Shown: piece after piece, positions 1 to 7,323 of the stretch | Layout: every line of letters starts with the position of its first letter | How positions within the stretch are numbered: position 1 is the first letter of the stretch | Origin: Pseudosulfitobacter pseudonitzschiae | GTDB taxonomy: Bacteria > Pseudomonadota > Alphaproteobacteria > Rhodobacterales > Rhodobacteraceae | Direction of reading: 5' to 3' | Assembly: GCF_002222635.1 (NCBI RefSeq) | Contig: NZ_CP022417.1 | Span: forward strand, 228,918-292,917 | DNA length: 64,000 nucleotides | Translations under genes and position numbers: made by a program | The notes under the pieces: generated by a model | The model's input: the letters and a program-made list of their open reading frames with translations, nothing else | Databases searched by the model: none | What the model was told of the DNA's origin: nothing

Positions 1-1
1 A

Positions 2-1168
2 ACCCGTGCGGATTTGACGGCTCTGACTTACGAAGATCTGCTGACCAGTGATGTCGAGCTGCTTGATATTGCTGGGGCTCTTTTGGACACTGGCGTGGTT
101 CAGGGGTCCACTGCGGCGCTGATTGCGATCCTGAATTCCGGAAGCAATGCCCTGTTGGATGCCGAAAAGCTGATTGGCGTGGACGGTGACGACGTCGCGG
201 TGCAGCTTGAGGATGTTTTGCCCACTGTCACTGTGTCCGCTCTGGATGTGTTAATGTCATCGGTGGATGTTATCAACGCCAACCGTTTCATCGATCTAAA
301 GCTGGATCTGAACATACCCGGTCTACTGGAGACGAACCTGAAGATAGTGGTGGGTGAGCGTCCAGCGTGGATCATGTTCGCGGAACGAGGCGCTACAGCG
401 CATACCGCACAGGTGCGGATGAAACTGGATCTGACTCTAGACACCGATATTCTGTCAGGCTTGGAGACGACCCTCGGTATCGTCTCCCTTGACATTGTCT
501 CGGTAGAAGTGCCCCTTTACCTTGAGATTGCCAGCGCCATGGTAACATTGACGGGATTGGACTGCGGGGCCACAGGAGGTGAACCGTTGGCTACTTTCGA
601 CACGGGTACATCTCCGCTGACTGGTGTGACGGGCACCCATGTTGCCGAACTGTTTTTGGGACGGTTCCCCGCCCCAGATTTTGAAAACATGACAACTCTG
701 TTGGATCAGAATGATCTTGAAGAGGCAAAACTGCTAGGTCTGAATATCCAAGTGGACGCGTCAATTGTGCCGCTAGTTCCAATCATTATCAACCTTGAGG
801 CGGCCAAGCTTATGGCTAAATCCCACGTGTCCTTTGGAGTGTCCGAACAGTCGCAGACTATCTTTACCCGCTCAGAAGAAGGGCAAACCAAAACATTCGG
901 CTCGGAGGCGCTGCTAGGTTCTGCCCTAAGTTCGCTTCTGACTGGTGCAGAAACGCACCTAGAAATTATCGGTACAGATCTGATTTCGTCATTGCTGTCT
1001 ACCGTACGTTCCCTTGTCGCGGACTTGCTTGATCCGGTTTTGTCTTTGATACTCTTCCCACTGGATGTGGTGCTGGACAGTGTGCTTGAACTGCTTGGCA
1101 TCAAAGTAGGGTACGCAGAGCTTACACTGCACAAGGCGCATTGTGGGCGGATCATGTTGGTCAGGTGA
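2..1168 (+). CDS. TadG-like protein, C-terminal part (cut by window edge)
   Basis: The reading frame is open from the first bases, so the true start lies to the left of the window. About 388 residues are visible. They show long alternating hydrophobic and acidic stretches rich in Leu, Asp and Val, and a C-terminal stretch of amphipathic Leu/Val-rich segments followed by a short cysteine-containing tail (KAHCGRIMLVR). This resembles the C-terminal part of TadG-related proteins (DUF2134 type) of Tad/Flp pilus loci, which are anchored in the inner membrane and reach into the periplasm. The next gene encodes a TPR lipoprotein of TadD type, which supports a Tad context. The N-terminal membrane segment and any von Willebrand region would be outside the window, so the family call is moderate. 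Confidence 0.6.
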   Translation, partial: TRADLTALTYEDLLTSDVELLDIAGALLDTGVVQGSTAALIAILNSGSNALLDAEKLIGVDGDDVAVQLEDVLPTVTVSALDVLMSSVDVINANRFIDLKLDLNIPGLLETNLKIVVGERPAWIMFAERGATAHTAQVRMKLDLTLDTDILSGLETTLGIVSLDIVSVEVPLYLEIASAMVTLTGLDCGATGGEPLATFDTGTSPLTGVTGTHVAELFLGRFPAPDFENMTTLLDQNDLEEAKLLGLNIQVDASIVPLVPIIINLEAAKLMAKSHVSFGVSEQSQTIFTRSEEGQTKTFGSEALLGSALSSLLTGAETHLEIIGTDLISSLLSTVRSLVADLLDPVLSLILFPLDVVLDSVLELLGIKVGYAELTLHKAHCGRIMLVR

Positions 1169-1235
1169 TCGCATTGCCTGGACCAAGACCACCAAAGGGC
1201 GAATTGCGCCGCACCAAACTGACCGGAGCTATACA

Positions 1236-2042
1236 TTGACACCTTTTTTCTTTCATTTTCGCCGCCTCTGCCTGATTGCGGTGGCGCTTAGCCTGTCAGC
1301 TTGTGCGGTGCAAACTGTGCCGAACGCCGGTCCGGGCAGAACCACCGAAGAGGGCTCCAGCACGTTGCGACTGGCACAGGCCACGGCGGAATCGGGAGAC
1401 TACACAAATGCGGCCAGATTGTTCGAAAAGGCACTGACCAGCGATCCGGAATCAGTTGCTGCCCTGAAGGGCGCCGGTGATGCCTATTCGCGCATGGGAC
1501 AACATGGCCGCGCAGAAACCGTTTTGCTGCGCGCGCACGAACTGGCCTCTAACAATGACGATGTATTGGCCATTCTCGCGCGGGTGTATCTGGCGCAAAA
1601 ACGCCCCGACGAGGCGCTGAAATATTACGACAAGGCGCTTCGGATCAATCGCAGCAATATATCTGCGATCACGGGCAAAGGTGTCGCACTTGATACTATG
1701 TCGCAACACCTCAAAGCGCAAAAGGTCTATCAGGAGGGGTTGTCGACCTATCCCACGAACTTCATCCTGCGCAGCAACTATGCCTTGTCGCTGGCATTGA
1801 CTGGCAATTCGGACAAAGCGATCAACATCTTGCAAGAACTGGTACGAGACCCGAATGCAGCACCGCATGTTCGGGACAATCTGGCCCTGGTCTATGGTCT
1901 TGCCGGTTTGGAAAACGAAGCTCGTGCGACTTTATCTCTGGATATGAGTGCGCAGGAGATAGAAGAGAATATCGCCATATACAGGGCGCTGCGACGCACG
2001 ATGAACGACGGAAACCCGATCGGATCGCTGGTATTTGCCTAG
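1236..2042 (+). CDS. TPR-repeat lipoprotein, TadD-like
   Basis: This predicts a 268-residue outer-membrane-type lipoprotein. A basic hydrophobic N-terminus ends in a lipobox (LSAC) with the acceptor cysteine at about residue 23. Tetratricopeptide repeats follow from about residue 45 to 230 (blocks such as GDYTNAARLFEKAL, GRAETVLLRAHEL and PDEALKYYDKAL). TadD proteins are TPR lipoproteins needed for Flp pilus biogenesis, and the gene directly follows a TadG-like gene. A TTG start at 1236 is chosen because GGAG lies 7 nt upstream and the lipoprotein signal starts there. The frame stays open further upstream to 1143, but that would overlap the previous gene and give a poor signal peptide. Confidence 0.75.
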   Translation: MTPFFFHFRRLCLIAVALSLSACAVQTVPNAGPGRTTEEGSSTLRLAQATAESGDYTNAARLFEKALTSDPESVAALKGAGDAYSRMGQHGRAETVLLRAHELASNNDDVLAILARVYLAQKRPDEALKYYDKALRINRSNISAITGKGVALDTMSQHLKAQKVYQEGLSTYPTNFILRSNYALSLALTGNSDKAINILQELVRDPNAAPHVRDNLALVYGLAGLENEARATLSLDMSAQEIEENIAIYRALRRTMNDGNPIGSLVFA

Positions 2043-2128
2043 AGTGCTATCGACGCGCGGCAGGCGCTGGTCCAACCCTGTCGCGGCTGCATTCGCGAGG
2101 CAGCTTTATTCGAGAAAAGCGGCGACAA

Positions 2129-3094
2129 CTAAGATGCCGGCTCTGAAACGGAATGTGATTCCAGCTTTGTTTTCTGACGGGCGTCCACTCGACGAATTGC
2201 CCGGTCAAAGGTGAACTTAACTCTTTGGGTCCGGTTGGCATAGGGTTGGATCGGTCGCCCTGTCGACAGCGCAACCTTCATCTGGCGACCGTCGTCATAA
2301 AGCAGGTCCAGCTTGTCCATCTCGGCCTGGATTTTATCTTCAAGATCGACCCAGAGCTCGGATATTTCTTCGATCACGATGCAGAGAATCGTACCGCTTC
2401 CGTTGTATGCCATAAGAAGTTGCGGGCAATTGACAGCCTTTGCGATCGCTTGGGCACTTGCCGCGATGGCACTGGCATATTCCCGACTGGATCCATTTGT
2501 ATAGAGGTCTTCAATGTTGTCGATCTTCACCGCAAAAACCTGACAAATATTGAGAGTGTTGCGTGCAAGCTGCGACAGGTAGTTGCCCAGCGAAAAAGGC
2601 AGCACCAACTGGTCAATGCCCAGAATATGCACCGGATCTTCGAACCCGAACCTGTGGATGCCGGGCAGACCGTGGGCCCGCATCGTTTGCGGATCAAGAC
2701 GCGGTGACTGATCCGTTGTTTCCATCATGCGTTTTGCAACGCGCAACCGGTTTGCGATGTCTTTGATTTCAAACGGTTTGGTGATGTAGTCGTTTGCACC
2801 AGCGGCAAAAGCCTGTTCGATCGAAGTCGGATCCGACTTCAAGGTCAGCATCAGGATTGGCGTGTTGCGATAGGCATCCAAACGGCGGATTTCACGGCAC
2901 AGGGTGATACCGTCCATTTCGGGCATGACAATGTCCAGCAACAGGCAATCAAACTGCGCGTCTGCTTCGGCCAGAATGGCAAGCGCTTCAGCACCCGAAG
3001 CCGCTACACTCACATCCGGAAAATCGGTTTTCTGAAGAATGGCCGGCAGAAAATCAAGAATGAAAGGGTTATCGTCAACGGCAAGAATTCTCAT
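2129..3094 (-). CDS. Response regulator with receiver domain and degenerate GGDEF-like output domain
   Basis: The product has 321 residues. The N-terminal receiver domain has the acidic pair D7-D8, the phosphorylation site D54 (LLLDIVMPEMDG) and the late lysine in YITKPF. The C-terminal half (about 170-310) follows the layout of a diguanylate cyclase domain (KIDNIEDLYTNG, then AYNGSGTILCIV, then KVALSTGRPI). The GGDEF signature position reads NGSGT, so cyclase activity is not expected. It may sense a partner or a nucleotide, or act as a scaffold. ATG 3094 is chosen because a GAGG-type ribosome site lies before it and the receiver fold starts immediately. It lies downstream of a small membrane protein on the same strand and near the matrix-protein genes. 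Confidence 0.75.
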   Translation of the reverse strand: MRILAVDDNPFILDFLPAILQKTDFPDVSVAASGAEALAILAEADAQFDCLLLDIVMPEMDGITLCREIRRLDAYRNTPILMLTLKSDPTSIEQAFAAGANDYITKPFEIKDIANRLRVAKRMMETTDQSPRLDPQTMRAHGLPGIHRFGFEDPVHILGIDQLVLPFSLGNYLSQLARNTLNICQVFAVKIDNIEDLYTNGSSREYASAIAASAQAIAKAVNCPQLLMAYNGSGTILCIVIEEISELWVDLEDKIQAEMDKLDLLYDDGRQMKVALSTGRPIQPYANRTQRVKFTFDRAIRRVDARQKTKLESHSVSEPAS

Positions 3095-3108
3095 TTTCTT
3101 CGACCTCG

Positions 3109-3447
3109 TTATTTGGCTTTTGCGGTTTCGCATCTTTGGCTGCGCGCATGTGGTTCGTGACGCGATTTTCGCTTTCCATGTTCGTCTTCGCTGGTCGCAC
3201 TCCGTTGCAGCATCGCATGAATAACAGACGACACGACCGCGGCCACGCCACCACCCAGAACATAGGTCAGCGCTACCGTCCCAAGGCTGGCCCCAAGTAG
3301 AAAGGCAACGGCAGCCGACAGGTTGGCGTAGATCAGTCCGATAAAAAGAAATGCCGAAATGCTGGTTTTCGGTTTTTCGGTTTTGACGACCGGTGGCGGG
3401 GCGCAGTCAATCTCGATCAGATCAACGTCGTAGGATACGGCCGACAA
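3109..3447 (-). CDS. Small hypothetical membrane protein
   Basis: The reading frame contains an acidic, proline-containing N-terminus, then two closely spaced hydrophobic segments (SAFLFIGLIYANLSAAVAFL and the Gly/Ala/Val-rich stretch to VIHAML), and a basic, polar tail. It looks like a two-helix inner-membrane protein with a cytoplasmic tail. The frame extends upstream to about 3693, but a strong intrinsic terminator (3531-3583) lies inside that extension, so a start below it is more likely. TTG 3447 has a GGAG sequence close in front and gives 112 residues. It ends 14 nt before the response regulator, suggesting co-transcription. I do not recognise a family. Confidence 0.45.
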   Translation of the reverse strand: MSAVSYDVDLIEIDCAPPPVVKTEKPKTSISAFLFIGLIYANLSAAVAFLLGASLGTVALTYVLGGGVAAVVSSVIHAMLQRSATSEDEHGKRKSRHEPHARSQRCETAKAK

Positions 3448-3530
3448 ACGCTCCGGGTCTGCCTTGGTGCGGGGTGTGCCGGTCTCAGCATTGTTTTGTT
3501 GTCCGGCAGGGGCTGTGTCACCGCGGCTAC

Positions 3531-3583
3531 AAAATAAAAAGGCTGACCGGAAAGAGTTTTTGGGCAGGTGCGTTCCGGTCAGC
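3531..3583 (-). terminator. Intrinsic terminator downstream of the Ala-Asp repeat protein gene
   Basis: A perfect 11-bp inverted repeat (GCTGACCGGAA with TTCCGGTCAGC, 20-nt loop) spans 3542-3583. Read on the minus strand it is followed by CTTTTTATTTT, a classical U-tract. It lies 85 nt after the stop of the gene ending at 3668 and separates it from the membrane-protein and regulator genes. Confidence 0.8.
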
Positions 3584-3667
3584 GCAGTGGAATGGTCCCT
3601 CGCTTCTGCCTTTGCTGGCAGGTTTGATGAGGGGCCATATCCGATTTTCATGAGGTGCGTTTCCCGA

Positions 3668-5143
3668 TCAAATGTCCGGGGTGCCGTCACCACCCAAGCC
3701 GCCGGTGAGGTCGCCCAAAAGATCGGTCCCCTCGGTCAGGTTGTCGAGCGTACCGCCAAGCAGGTCACCGCCGCCAAGCAGGCCACCAACAAGTCCGTCT
3801 TCACCGGTGATACCGCCAAGCAGGTCACCGCCGCCGAGCAGGCCGCCAACAAGGCCATCCTCACCGGTGATACCGCCAAGCAGGTCACCGCCGCCGAGCA
3901 GGCCACCAACAAGGCCATCCTCACCGGTGATACCGCCAAGCAGGTCGCCGCCGCCGAGCAGGCCACCAACAAGGCCATCCTCGCCAGTCAGACCGCCCAG
4001 CAGATCGTTGCCGCCGAGAAGACCACCCAGCAGGCCATCTTCGCCCGTCAGCCCATCCAGTAGACCCGAATTGCTGCCGTCCGAGTTGCCATCGCCAAGG
4101 ACACCCGTGTTGGTCAGTTCTCCAACCAGTCCGCTGTTGCCGGTGACATCAGCCAGCTGTCCATCGTTGCCAACAAGGTCACCCAGTAGACCGTCGGACC
4201 CTGTGATGTCGCCCAGCAAACCGTTGTTGCCAGTGATATCGCCAAGCAGACCACTGTCCGAGAGCAAGCCGTCCAGAATTCCCATTTCACCAGTGACGCC
4301 ATCCCCCAGCAGCGGCTGGCCGAGAAGGTCATTCGCAATATCACCAAGGGGGCTGTCCTCACCTACGAGGTCACCCAGCAGACCGTCGGATCCTGTGATG
4401 TCGCCCAGCAAACCGTTGTTGCCGGTCAGGTCACCCAAGAGCCCGTCATCGGAGATGATAGGGTCGAGGAAGCCCTGATCCGCATCGGCATCCGCGTCGG
4501 CATCCGCGTCGGCATCTGCATCCGCGTCGGCATCTGCATCCGCATCTGCGTCGGCATCAGCATCGGCATCCGCGTCGGCATCTGCATCCGCATCTGCGTC
4601 GGCATCAGCATCGGCATCGGCATCGGCATCCGCGTCGGCATCCGCGTCGGCATCTGCATCCGCGTCGGCATCAGCATCTGCATCCGCATCTGCGTCCGCA
4701 TCTGCGTCGGCATCAGCATCCGCGTCAGCATCGGCATCGGCATCAGCATCGGCATCCGCGTCGGCATCCGCATCAGCATCCGCGTCGGCATCAGCATCCG
4801 CGTCCCCATCGTCAACATCATCATCGCTGCCGCCACCGGCTGCGCCAAGCAGGCCCAAGCCGCCAACCACTGCAGCGGCGACCAAACCTTCATCCTGCAT
4901 GGCACCGCCTGCACCTGCTGCGGGATCACCCTCGACGCCGCTTTCCGTGCCGTCACCAAGTACCAGGCTGTGCAATGAGCCATCCGCCGCAGGCGTGTAA
5001 AAATCATTGACGGTAATCACGTCGCCGTTTTTGAGGGTAATGAACAGGTCATCGCCCCGACGGGTATAGTTGGTGATATCCGTCCGCATCGCTTCAATCC
5101 GGATACCGATTTCTGGGCCCGCCTGGATGCTTGAGTTTGCCAT
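3668..5143 (-). CDS. BapA-prefix-like protein with 54 Ala-Asp dipeptides and Gly-Leu-Leu-Gly repeats
   Basis: The product has 491 residues and is extremely acidic. Residues about 1-80 match the BapA-prefix-like domain seen at the N-terminus of type I-secreted adhesins (YTRRGDDLFITLKNGD, then VITVNDFY). A short Gly/Ala hydrophobic patch follows (VAAAVVGGLGLLGAAGGG), then an uninterrupted (Asp-Ala) tract of 109 residues, then tandem GLLGDITG/GLVGGLLGGGDLLGGITGED-type repeats to the C-terminus. There are no RTX nonapeptides and no conventional signal peptide. ATG 5143 is chosen because AGGAG lies about 9 nt upstream and the prefix domain begins there. A strong terminator follows. A complete LapEBC-type exporter is encoded 6 kb away, so it is a plausible type I secretion substrate and matrix protein. 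That role is inferred. Confidence 0.75.
   Translation of the reverse strand: MANSSIQAGPEIGIRIEAMRTDITNYTRRGDDLFITLKNGDVITVNDFYTPAADGSLHSLVLGDGTESGVEGDPAAGAGGAMQDEGLVAAAVVGGLGLLGAAGGGSDDDVDDGDADADADADADADADADADADADADADADADADADADADADADADADADADADADADADADADADADADADADADADADADADADADADADADADADADADADADADADQGFLDPIISDDGLLGDLTGNNGLLGDITGSDGLLGDLVGEDSPLGDIANDLLGQPLLGDGVTGEMGILDGLLSDSGLLGDITGNNGLLGDITGSDGLLGDLVGNDGQLADVTGNSGLVGELTNTGVLGDGNSDGSNSGLLDGLTGEDGLLGGLLGGNDLLGGLTGEDGLVGGLLGGGDLLGGITGEDGLVGGLLGGGDLLGGITGEDGLVGGLLGGGDLLGGITGEDGLVGGLLGGGDLLGGTLDNLTEGTDLLGDLTGGLGGDGTPDI
3763..4020. repeat. 60-bp tandem repeat, about four copies
   Basis: The DNA repeats with a period of exactly 60 bp and only a few substitutions per copy. 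On the minus strand each copy encodes a 20-residue Gly-Leu unit (LLGGITGEDGLVGGLLGGGD type) in the C-terminal part of the Ala-Asp repeat protein. Confidence 0.9.
4478..4804. repeat. Hexanucleotide-type tract encoding 54 Ala-Asp dipeptides
   Basis: This 327-bp stretch alternates GCN and GAY codons (read on the minus strand) without interruption for 109 codons, starting and ending with Asp. Codon choice varies between copies (GCG, GCA, GCT, GCC; GAC, GAT), so the DNA is less uniform than the protein. Confidence 0.95.
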
Positions 5144-5185
5144 TTTTTTAACTCCTGATGGTACTGCGTAAAACACGCGCTTATG

Positions 5186-5216
5186 CTTAAGTATGTATGT
5201 TACTCTTAAGTATGTA
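5186..5216. promoter_or_regulatory. Two direct copies of CTTAAGTATGTA upstream of the Ala-Asp repeat gene
   Basis: Identical 12-mers start at 5186 and 5205, 19 bp apart, and lie 43-73 bp upstream of the start at 5143. The core TTAA-GTATG is one half of a CATAC-N4-GTATG palindrome found upstream of two other low-complexity protein genes in this window. A role as a regulator binding site is inferred. Confidence 0.5.
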
Positions 5217-5350
5217 AGAACACACCAAAGGTATATGTGTCAACGCTTCTGGTTGTATTGTGCGGGGTGGAAAGTGTCGGGATTTTCCAGGTTTTCCGCG
5301 CCAAATACATCTCTAACTATATGTAAATAAAAGGCTATTACCGGAAATCG

Positions 5351-5379
5351 AAAAAGCCCCACCATTTGGCGGGGCTTTT
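5351..5379 (-). terminator. Intrinsic terminator after the second GLLG-repeat gene
   Basis: A 9-bp stem (AAAAGCCCC with GGGGCTTTT) with a 10-nt loop that can pair further (CCA/TGG) lies 31 nt beyond the stop at 5410. The minus-strand transcript ends in a U-run. The same stem could also work on the plus strand. Confidence 0.8.
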
Positions 5380-5409
5380 GCTATTAGGCTCGATGTGGAA
5401 ATACTCTGT

Positions 5410-7026
5410 TTACACGCCATCTATCGTCGATGTGAGGCCGGACAGCAGTCCATCGTCGCCTGTCAGGCCGCCCAAAAGGTCACCGCCCAGCAGGCCATCG
5501 GTCAGCCCGCCCAGCAGGCCACCCGTTGCGCTGTCCTCGTCGGTGCCGTCACCCAGCAGGCCAACACCTGTCAAGTCGCCGATCAGGCCTTCCTCGCCTG
5601 TTATATCACCCAACAGGCTGTCGTTTCCGACTACACCGCCAACAATGCCTTCCGAGCCTGTTACGGTGCCCAGAATTCCGGAATTGCCGGTGACATCACC
5701 AAGCAGTCCGCCATCGGCAATGACCGGATCCAGCAGGCCGCTATCTGCGCCAAGCGAACCGATCAAGCCCTCGACAGTGTCAGAGACGCCACCAAGCAGG
5801 CCGTCATCGCCACCCAGCACACCGCCGAGCAAGCCTTCGTCGCCCAGCACGCCACCGAGCAGGCCGTCATCGCCACCCAGCACACCGCCGAGCAAGCCTT
5901 CGTCGCCCAGCACGCCACCAAGCAGGCCGTCATCGCCACCCAGCACACCGCCGAGCAAGCCTTCGTCGCCCAGCACGCCACCAAGCAGGCCGTCATCGCC
6001 ACCCAGCACACCGCCGAGCAAGCCTTCGTCGCCCAGCACGCCACCGAGCAGGCCGTCATCGCCCAGCACGCCACCAAGCAAGCCTTCGTCGCCCAGCACG
6101 CCACCGAGCAGGCCGTCATCGCCACCCAGCACACCGCCGAGCAAGCCTTCGTCGCCTAGAAGCCCGCCAACGATACCGTCTTGCCCCAGAATTCCGTCCG
6201 TCAGACCGGTGCTGCCAAGCAGGCCGCCAACGATGCCTTGATCGCCAAGAATGCCGTCAACAACGCCTTCTACCGTTTCAAGAACACCGTCTACAGCACT
6301 GCCTTCTCCCAGAAGGCCATCAGTCAAACCGGTGCTACCCAGAACTCCGCCCAAAAGACCGTCTTCAGACACCAGACCGCCCGTCAGGCTGCCCGATCCG
6401 TCGCTGTTGCCCAAAAGGCCACCGCCCAGCAGGCCCCCGACAAGTCCGTCAGAGCCGGTGACGTCGCCCAGCAAGCCGTCATCACCAATTAACTGACCCA
6501 GCAGGCCATCCGATCCTGTAACCGCGCCCAAAAGGCCGTCATTTCCGGTCAGATCGCCCAGAAGCCCTTCATCTGCCAGAACGGGGTCAAGCAGTCCCTC
6601 GACGGCAGGTTCCGTTGGTTCTGTCGGGTCGGTAGGCTGGGTCGGGTCAGTTGGATCGGTGGGGTTTGTCGGGTCCGTCGGCTCGGTCGGCGTATCATCG
6701 TCGCTGCCGCTGTTGGTCGCAACCAGACCGGTCGCCAGTGCCGCAAGCCCTGCGCCGATCTCTTCCATGTTCATGCCAAGACCCGCGACCTCGTCGGTTG
6801 CGTCATCAAGCCCTTCAACCCCGCTGAAGCTGCCGTCGGCCAACATCAGTTTGTGGGTCTCTCCGCCTGCAGCGCGGCTGTAAAAATCGGTGACCGTGAT
6901 ACTTTGGCCATTGTTCATCTCAACAATCAGATTGTCGCCAGACTTAACGTAGCGGGCAATATCGGTTTTGGTGGCTGCAATGGTAACATTCGCTGCCGCC
7001 CCAGCTTGAATTTTTGTGGTAGCCAT
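5410..7026 (-). CDS. BapA-prefix-like protein with long Gly-Leu-Leu-Gly-Val tandem repeats
   Basis: The product has 538 residues and is a paralogue of the protein at 3668-5143. The N-terminal BapA-prefix-like domain reads ARYVKSGDNLIVEMNNG, then SITVTDFY. A Gly/Ala patch follows (GAGLAALATGLVATNSG), then a Thr-Pro-rich linker (TEPTDPTNPTDPT type), then repeats such as GLLGDLTGNDGLLGAVTGSD and a block of 21-residue units (LLGGVLGGDDG, LLGGVLGDEG). No RTX motif, signal peptide or enzymatic domain is visible. ATG 7026 is chosen because AGAGGA lies just upstream. It is divergent from the hybrid kinase gene, sharing a 297-bp promoter region, and ends at an intrinsic terminator. It is probably a type I-secreted structural protein; the export route is inferred from the prefix domain and the nearby exporter. 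Confidence 0.75.
   Translation of the reverse strand: MATTKIQAGAAANVTIAATKTDIARYVKSGDNLIVEMNNGQSITVTDFYSRAAGGETHKLMLADGSFSGVEGLDDATDEVAGLGMNMEEIGAGLAALATGLVATNSGSDDDTPTEPTDPTNPTDPTDPTQPTDPTEPTEPAVEGLLDPVLADEGLLGDLTGNDGLLGAVTGSDGLLGQLIGDDGLLGDVTGSDGLVGGLLGGGLLGNSDGSGSLTGGLVSEDGLLGGVLGSTGLTDGLLGEGSAVDGVLETVEGVVDGILGDQGIVGGLLGSTGLTDGILGQDGIVGGLLGDEGLLGGVLGGDDGLLGGVLGDEGLLGGVLGDDGLLGGVLGDEGLLGGVLGGDDGLLGGVLGDEGLLGGVLGGDDGLLGGVLGDEGLLGGVLGGDDGLLGGVLGDEGLLGGVLGGDDGLLGGVSDTVEGLIGSLGADSGLLDPVIADGGLLGDVTGNSGILGTVTGSEGIVGGVVGNDSLLGDITGEEGLIGDLTGVGLLGDGTDEDSATGGLLGGLTDGLLGGDLLGGLTGDDGLLSGLTSTIDGV
5800..6160. repeat. 63-bp tandem repeat, about five to six copies
   Basis: Near-identical 63-bp units (21 codons) encode alternating LLGGVLGDEG and LLGGVLGGDDG blocks on the minus strand. 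One copy lacks 3 bp, giving DDG preceded by a single Gly. The very low divergence suggests recent expansion or ongoing recombination. Confidence 0.9.
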
Positions 7027-7072
7027 CTCAACATCCTCTGCGCGGCGCGACCGCACTATCTAAAGTTTGGAT

Positions 7073-7105
7073 TTACATACCTAATAGAGAAAACACATAC
7101 TAAAG
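7073..7105. promoter_or_regulatory. Two CATAC half-sites upstream of the second GLLG-repeat gene
   Basis: On the minus strand the copies read ATTAGGTATGTAA and CTTTAGTATGTGT. Their starts are 20 bp apart, and they lie 47-79 bp upstream of the start at 7026. Spacing and distance closely match the pair at 5186-5216. The rest of the 297-bp divergent region (7027-7323) shows no gene; it presumably holds the promoters for this gene and for the hybrid kinase. Confidence 0.45.
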
Positions 7106-7323
7106 TTGCAGTCAATATGACTCGCGCTTTGAGTTTGCGGCTTTCTTGAAATCAGCCAACTTGTTGCACTTCCATTAAATGATGTGGGAAGCCCGTTGCG
7201 CCGGAGTTGACAGGGGGTCGGTTGGGATAGAGTCTTTTGTTTAGGGCACTTGCACGTTTAAAGTGTGTTCATGCCCCGGCCCTACACTTTACCAGAGGTG
7301 GCGGTTTGCCGTTGGAGAGAGTA

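Noticed and set aside
3672..4478. Long plus-strand frame rich in Ser-Pro-Arg opposite the GLLG-repeat gene
   Set aside because: It is the antisense of repeated Gly/Leu codons, which yields Ser/Pro-rich translations in one frame. It lacks a ribosome site and the minus-strand gene has a prefix domain, start and terminator.
4426..5007. Minus-strand Met-Arg-Pro-Thr-rich frame overlapping the Ala-Asp tract
   Set aside because: It is a shifted reading of the GCN-GAY repeat and has no start context or recognisable domain.
3763..6160. The regular 60-63-bp spacing considered as a CRISPR array
   Set aside because: The whole unit is repeated with no unique spacers, and it is coding sequence for Gly-Leu repeats.
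5366..6241. Plus-strand Ser/Pro-rich frame and a second Gln/Ala-rich frame opposite the second repeat gene
   Set aside because: They have the same cause: several frames stay open because the 63-bp repeat has no stop in any frame. The frames begin in the terminator or within the opposite gene.
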